Part shown: positions 5,354 to 5,383 of the stretch, one piece after another
Layout: the number at the start of each line of letters is the position of its first letter
Numbering within the stretch: the first letter of the stretch is position 1
Assembly (NCBI GenBank): GCA_944363995.1
Contig: CALVVV010000070.1
Span: 1-5,383 of the forward strand
Direction: 5' to 3'
Length of the DNA: 5,383 nucleotides
From: an uncultured Bacilli bacterium
GTDB taxonomy: Bacteria; Bacillota_I; Bacilli_A; RF39; UBA660
Notes under the pieces: model-generated
Databases searched by the model: none
Seen by the model: only the letters and a program-made list of their open reading frames with translations
Told to the model about the DNA's origin: nothing
Program-made: the position numbers and the translations under genes

Positions 5354-5383
5354 TTACCAACTTGATTTTTTAACACCTGGTAT
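5354..5383 (-). CDS. rpsN: 30S ribosomal protein S14, 3' end only (partial)
   Basis: Only the last nine codons and the TAA are present, reading IPGVKKSSW. This matches the S14 C-terminus (IPGVKKASW in Bacillus), and S14 directly upstream of S8 is the standard spc order. S14 lies in the head of the small subunit. The zinc-binding CxxC pairs that would tell the short zinc form from the long zinc-free form are outside the window; the Val in PGV leans towards the short Gram-positive form, but this is weak because both forms end alike. The final Trp is TGG. Confidence 0.92.
   Translation of the reverse strand: MPGVKKSSW

Larger units (their letters stand above)
1..5383 (-). other. spc operon (rpsN to rpmJ) continuing into rpsM
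   Basis: Twelve genes run in one direction with gaps of -4 to 22 bases: 15, 14, 22, 10, -4, 1, -1, 3, 4, 14 and 14 from rpsN to rpsM. No gap is long enough for a rho-independent terminator, so a single transcript across the window is the simplest reading. The promoter is expected upstream of the window, beyond rpsN. A promoter hidden inside a coding region, for example ahead of adk or infA, cannot be excluded by eye. Confidence 0.9.

Overview
The window is a single, tightly packed stretch of bacterial ribosomal-protein operon (the spc region running into the start of the alpha region), transcribed entirely on the minus strand. In transcription order, from high to low coordinates, it reads: rpsN (3' end), rpsH, rplF, rplR, rpsE, rplO, secY, adk, map, infA, rpmJ, rpsM (5' end). 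Every base lies in a gene or in a gap of 22 bases or less, so there is no unexplained stretch that could hold a hidden gene, terminator or promoter island.

The organism looks like a low-GC member of the Bacillota, on the Bacilli side. The sequence is strongly A+T-rich, codons end mostly in A or T, Shine-Dalgarno sequences are strong (AAGGAGG type), and the block secY-adk-map-infA-rpmJ-rpsM has the Gram-positive layout. Adenylate kinase carries a Cys4 zinc LID and L36 is the zinc-binding form. Two things point to a reduced or Mollicutes-like lineage: rpmD (L30) is missing between rpsE and rplO, and the KOW-domain gene that Bacillus carries between map and infA is also missing. However, all five tryptophans encoded here use TGG, and TGA ends rpsE exactly at the expected C-terminus. 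The code is therefore the standard bacterial one (table 11), not the Mycoplasma/Spiroplasma code. An uncultured Bacilli, Erysipelotrichia or RF39-like gut lineage would fit, but this is inference and species cannot be named from the window.

The genes form one functional unit. Ribosomal proteins S14, S8, L6, L18, S5, L15, L36 and S13 and initiation factor IF-1 build and start the ribosome. SecY is the translocon channel that docks on the ribosome, methionine aminopeptidase trims nascent chains as they emerge, and adenylate kinase balances adenine nucleotides. Overlapping or nearly abutting stops and starts, with several Shine-Dalgarno sequences inside the end of the upstream gene, indicate translational coupling along the transcript.

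I found no previously undescribed system. The points most worth a second look are an altered P-loop in adenylate kinase (the first Walker A glycine replaced by alanine) and the clean absence of rpmD with a 4-base rpsE/rplO overlap.
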